NCBI GenBank assembly: GCA_041396985.1
Contig: JAWKXO010000003.1
Span: 310,001 to 374,000 of the forward strand
Source: Emcibacteraceae bacterium
GTDB lineage: Bacteria > Pseudomonadota > Alphaproteobacteria > Sphingomonadales > Emcibacteraceae
DNA length: 64,000 nucleotides
Direction of reading: 5' to 3'
Numbering within the stretch: the stretch's first letter is position 1; each line of letters starts with the position of its first letter. Positions 61,088 through 64,000 of the stretch are shown here, in pieces. Position numbers and translations under genes: made by a program. Under the pieces are notes generated by a model. The model ran no database searches. It had not been told where the DNA came from and saw only the letters and a list, made by a program, of their open reading frames with translations.

Positions 61088-63517
61088 ACTGTTGCCGGCA
61101 ACAGTTATCCACGCAATCATCAGTGCGGCTATTCCGGAAATGGCACAAAAGCCCAGAATGAATATGCTTTCTATTCGATAGGCAAAGCCCTCGAGCCAAA
61201 TTGACATGGCATAATATGATACAGGCCATGCGATTAAATTTGCTAACATCACAGGTTTTGAGAATTGCCAGACCAAAAGCTTGACGATGTCATAAACAGT
61301 TGCCCCCATGACCTTACGAATGCCAATTTCCTTGGTACGCCGTTCGGCTGTAAAGCTGGCAAGTCCATATAGTCCCAGACTGGCTATTAAAATTGCAAGG
61401 GCGGAAAATGCGACAAACATTGTCATTTCGCCCTGTTCGGTATGATATTGCTCTTCCAACTGATCTACAGCATAATTATAACTGAACGGGATACTTGGTA
61501 TTTCTCTTTTCCAAATAGTGTGTGCCTGATTAACTATCGCTAAGGAATCCCCGCTATATTTAAGGGTAATATATCTTGCACTTTCGGGTATAAGCTCAAA
61601 GACTTCCGGTCTGATTTCTTTCTTAAGACTGTCGAGGTGAATATCCGGAATGACGCCAATTATCTGATATTCCTGTATAAGATTTTTATCATTATCTTGG
61701 ATGTTTCGGTATAATATTTTGCCTAATGCATTTTGCGGATTTGAAAACCCGAACTTTTTAACGCCTGTTTCATTTATGATCAGGGACGCAGGGAACCTTC
61801 TTCCAGTCTTTAATTCATCTATTTCGGATCCCCGATCATTTTTAGTGTCATCGTAATAACGCCCGGCGAGGAGAGGGATGCGATAAGTTTCAAAATAATT
61901 ATATCCAATTTGACGAACACCAATTTGTAAATTTTCAGAAGAGGTCATTTCCGGAGTTCGCAGTCCAATATTATCTTCAGAGTATTTTCCGGGAGCGTCA
62001 TCTGACCATGTGACATTTATAACATTAGGGAGACGTTTAAATTCATCGATTAACAGATTCAGTTTTTTATCTGCTTCGTCTCTGTTTAGATTGTTAATGA
62101 TCAGCAGATTTTCTTTATTGAAGCCAAGTTCAAAATTCTGTGTATAGAGCACCTGACCATAAACCACTGCTGTTGAAACAAATAGGGTAATGGATACGGC
62201 GAATTGGAATATTACCAGCGCGGCCCTTAATTTGACAGAATGTCCGTTTTCTGATGATTTATTAGTTTTCAAAATTTCGGCAGGACGAAATTTTGATAAG
62301 ATTAATGCGGGGTATGTCCCGCCTAAAATGCCAACAATTGAAGCAAAAAGTATAATTAAAAATAAATCTGAAGATGTATAGTTTAAAGCAAGATTTTTTC
62401 CGATAATTTCATTGTAAAATGGCAGAACCATCTCAACAATTACAACGGAAACAAAGAGAGCTAAAAAGGTAATGAATATAGATTCTCCAATGAATTGAGC
62501 CACCAGGTTTTTACGCGACGCACCTAATACTTTTCGCAGGCTTACTTCTTTAGCGCGCTGACTGGCCCGTGCAATGCTAAGGTTCATAAAGTTGATGCTG
62601 GCAATGATTAATATAAGCGCTGCAACCGCTGAAAAGGTAAGAACAATATTGATGCTTCCTCTATCACGAAACTCACCTTTTCCCTGCGCTTTCAGATGAA
62701 GGTCGCGAATATTTTGCGAACTTAAAATTATTGATTTTGAGTTGGGTTCTCCGATGTTTGAGCTCGGAAAGTTCCTATCAATAAATGCAGGCATCTGATC
62801 ATTTATGTCTTGAATGTCAGCGTTTGGACTTACTGAAAAATAAAGATGCGAATTTGACGAGAACCAGTTGTCAAACATCCAGGGCTGATCTAGCCATTCA
62901 TTTTCTACTATGGATACCATAGCGGAAACATTTACCTGACTATTTTCAGGCATATCTTCAATAACTGCACTTACAATAAACTCACGTTCAAAAGCGTCAG
63001 CATTGACTGTTAGGGTTTTTCCAAGGGCATTTTCATGCGGAAATAACTTTTCCGCTAAAGTATGGTTTAATACGATGTTGTTTTGGTTCTCTAATGTATT
63101 TTCAAGATTTCCATCAAGAGTTTTAAAGTCAAATATTTTCACAAAGGAAGGATCAACAAGACTGACAACTTCTTCGTAATTTAGATCCCCTATACTCATT
63201 GTGGCGCGAGTGTTTGATATTCGTGCCGCTTCTTCCACTTGTGGAAAATCTTTCTTTAACGCATGTACAATTGGTCCGGAAACCATAGTAAATACCAAAG
63301 GTTCACGACCAGCAGGTAAAAAGGTTTGGTGCATACGGTAAATATTGTCAGCGTTTTTCCAAAATTTATCATATGAAAGCTCATCGCGCACAAATAGTGA
63401 AATTAATATAACTGCAGCAAGGCCAATAGAGAGCCCAAAAATATTTATCGTACTGAACAGCTTGTGCTTTAAAATATTGCGGCTGGCGCTGATCATATAA
63501 TTGCTCAGTTTCATCAT
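61040..63517 (-). CDS. FtsX/MacB-like ABC permease, array member 2
   Basis: An 825-residue paralogue with the same domains as its neighbours: first helix INIFGLSIGLAAVILISLFV, periplasmic domain to about 280, FtsX block with RAKEVSLRKVLGASRKNLVAQFIGES, second periplasmic domain and FtsX block with RRTKEIGIRKVMGATVYDIVKLLVWQFSKPV, ending ARANPIKALRYE. It overlaps both neighbours by four bases, so translation is coupled along the array. Its two ends sit inside the 103-bp junction repeats at 60985 and 63459. Confidence 0.9.
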   Translation of the reverse strand: MMKLSNYMISASRNILKHKLFSTINIFGLSIGLAAVILISLFVRDELSYDKFWKNADNIYRMHQTFLPAGREPLVFTMVSGPIVHALKKDFPQVEEAARISNTRATMSIGDLNYEEVVSLVDPSFVKIFDFKTLDGNLENTLENQNNIVLNHTLAEKLFPHENALGKTLTVNADAFEREFIVSAVIEDMPENSQVNVSAMVSIVENEWLDQPWMFDNWFSSNSHLYFSVSPNADIQDINDQMPAFIDRNFPSSNIGEPNSKSIILSSQNIRDLHLKAQGKGEFRDRGSINIVLTFSAVAALILIIASINFMNLSIARASQRAKEVSLRKVLGASRKNLVAQFIGESIFITFLALFVSVVIVEMVLPFYNEIIGKNLALNYTSSDLFLIILFASIVGILGGTYPALILSKFRPAEILKTNKSSENGHSVKLRAALVIFQFAVSITLFVSTAVVYGQVLYTQNFELGFNKENLLIINNLNRDEADKKLNLLIDEFKRLPNVINVTWSDDAPGKYSEDNIGLRTPEMTSSENLQIGVRQIGYNYFETYRIPLLAGRYYDDTKNDRGSEIDELKTGRRFPASLIINETGVKKFGFSNPQNALGKILYRNIQDNDKNLIQEYQIIGVIPDIHLDSLKKEIRPEVFELIPESARYITLKYSGDSLAIVNQAHTIWKREIPSIPFSYNYAVDQLEEQYHTEQGEMTMFVAFSALAILIASLGLYGLASFTAERRTKEIGIRKVMGATVYDIVKLLVWQFSKPVMLANLIAWPVSYYAMSIWLEGFAYRIESIFILGFCAISGIAALMIAWITVAGNSMRVARANPIKALRYE

Positions 63518-63561
63518 TCGTACCTTAATGCTTTAATTGGATTTGCCCTTGCGACCCGCAT
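63459..63561. repeat. Permease junction repeat, copy B
   Basis: 103 bp covering the end of member 1 and the start of member 2, 102/103 identical to 60985-61087 in direct orientation. The distance between copies is 2474 bp, one gene length. Confidence 0.9.
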
Positions 63562-64000
63562 GCTGTTTCCGGCAACAGTGGCCCAGGCGATGAGAAGGGC
63601 TGATACACCGGCAAGAACACAAAAGCCGAGAATAAAGATATTTTCTATTCGGTAGGCAAAACTTTCGAGCCAGATTGACATGCTGTAATAAGCGACAGGC
63701 CATGCAATGAGATTGGCGATTATAACCGGTTTTGTGAATTGCCAGACAAGGAGTTTGATAATATCAATGACGCTTGCGCCGAGCACTTTTCTGACCCCTA
63801 TTTCCTTGGTGCGGCGTTCGGACGTGAAACTTGCCAATCCATAAAGGCCCAGGCAGGCAATTAAAATGGCAAGGCCGGAAAAGGCCGCGAACATGGTCAT
63901 TTCACCTTGTTCCGCCTGATATTGTTCATACAGCTGATCAATCGTATGGTTATATTCAAATGGAATAGTGGGAATCTCTCGCTCCCAGATTGCTCTGGTT
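63514..64000 (-). CDS. FtsX/MacB-like ABC permease, array member 1 (C-terminal part, cut by window edge)
   Basis: Only the last 162 residues or so are in the window; the frame stays open to base 64000. The visible part starts in the second periplasmic domain (WEREIPTIPFEYNHTIDQL) and runs through the last FtsX block with RRTKEIGVRKVLGASVIDIIKLLVWQFTKPV to ARANPIKALRYE. An internal ATG at 63900 is not the start, because homology with member 2 continues upstream of it. It is very close to member 2 in this region. The rest, and perhaps the missing ATPase, lies to the right. Confidence 0.92.
   Translation of the reverse strand, partial: TRAIWEREIPTIPFEYNHTIDQLYEQYQAEQGEMTMFAAFSGLAILIACLGLYGLASFTSERRTKEIGVRKVLGASVIDIIKLLVWQFTKPVIIANLIAWPVAYYSMSIWLESFAYRIENIFILGFCVLAGVSALLIAWATVAGNSMRVARANPIKALRYE

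Noticed and set aside
63514..63900. Separate 128-residue protein at the right edge
   Set aside because: The frame continues upstream of the internal ATG to base 64000 and matches the neighbouring permease there, so it is the end of a longer gene.

Overview
The window looks like chromosomal DNA of a moderately AT-rich alphaproteobacterium. The evidence is a xseB-ispA-dxs-tlyA-RNA methyltransferase block, DUF1134 (EipA) and DUF2842 proteins, a DUF6460-like protein, and a LexA box of the alphaproteobacterial form GTTC-N7-GTTC. Several traits (TPR-sulfotransferase, VPLPP-type C-terminal sorting signal, tandem 800-residue FtsX-like permeases, tandem NhaC-like antiporters) fit a marine lineage near Kordiimonadales or Emcibacterales, but that placement is inference. 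I saw no rRNA, tRNA, CRISPR array, transposase, integrase or phage gene.

Layout. 0-9 kb: ilvD (cut by the window edge), threonine aldolase, two small envelope proteins, cytochrome b561, a MATE exporter, yaaA, a TauE/SafE transporter, a minus-strand envelope cluster (Nudix, 45-residue membrane peptide, DUF2842, EipA-like lipoprotein) and an SRAP peptidase. 9-18 kb: an AT-rich leader and a TPR-sulfotransferase, an amidohydrolase lipoprotein, a GNAT enzyme, a secreted protein with a PEP-CTERM-like tail, a GlcD-type FAD oxidase and Sua5/TsaC. 18-26 kb: acyl-CoA ligase overlapping an HDAC-family deacetylase, then the isoprenoid block. 26-27 kb: an unrecognised protein behind a very good sigma-54 promoter and a CtrA-like box, facing a YiiX-like amidase.

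27-38 kb is mostly housekeeping: aroC-fabI, a YihY-like membrane protein with a DnaJ-family protein, a 17-kDa-antigen-like lipoprotein, a translationally coupled pdxH-CDF-Spx/YffB operon, an SDR, an EamA exporter and nadA-nadC. A Y-family polymerase at 37.5-38.8 kb has a LexA box placed between its -35 and -10 elements. 39-48 kb: ThrE-like exporter, an orphan acidic protein, two tandem NhaC-family antiporters, cysK, an M20 amidohydrolase, a MarR regulator and a PLP aminotransferase.

48-64 kb lies wholly on the minus strand. It starts beyond the right edge with an array of five FtsX/MacB-like permeases (the first incomplete here). The array runs into gamma-glutamyltranspeptidase and a lipoprotein amidohydrolase, and ends at a strong hairpin. 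A PlpD-like patatin/beta-barrel protein follows. The array has 4-bp overlaps and a 103-bp, nearly identical repeat at two consecutive gene junctions, which suggests duplication or gene conversion. No ABC ATPase for these permeases is inside the window.
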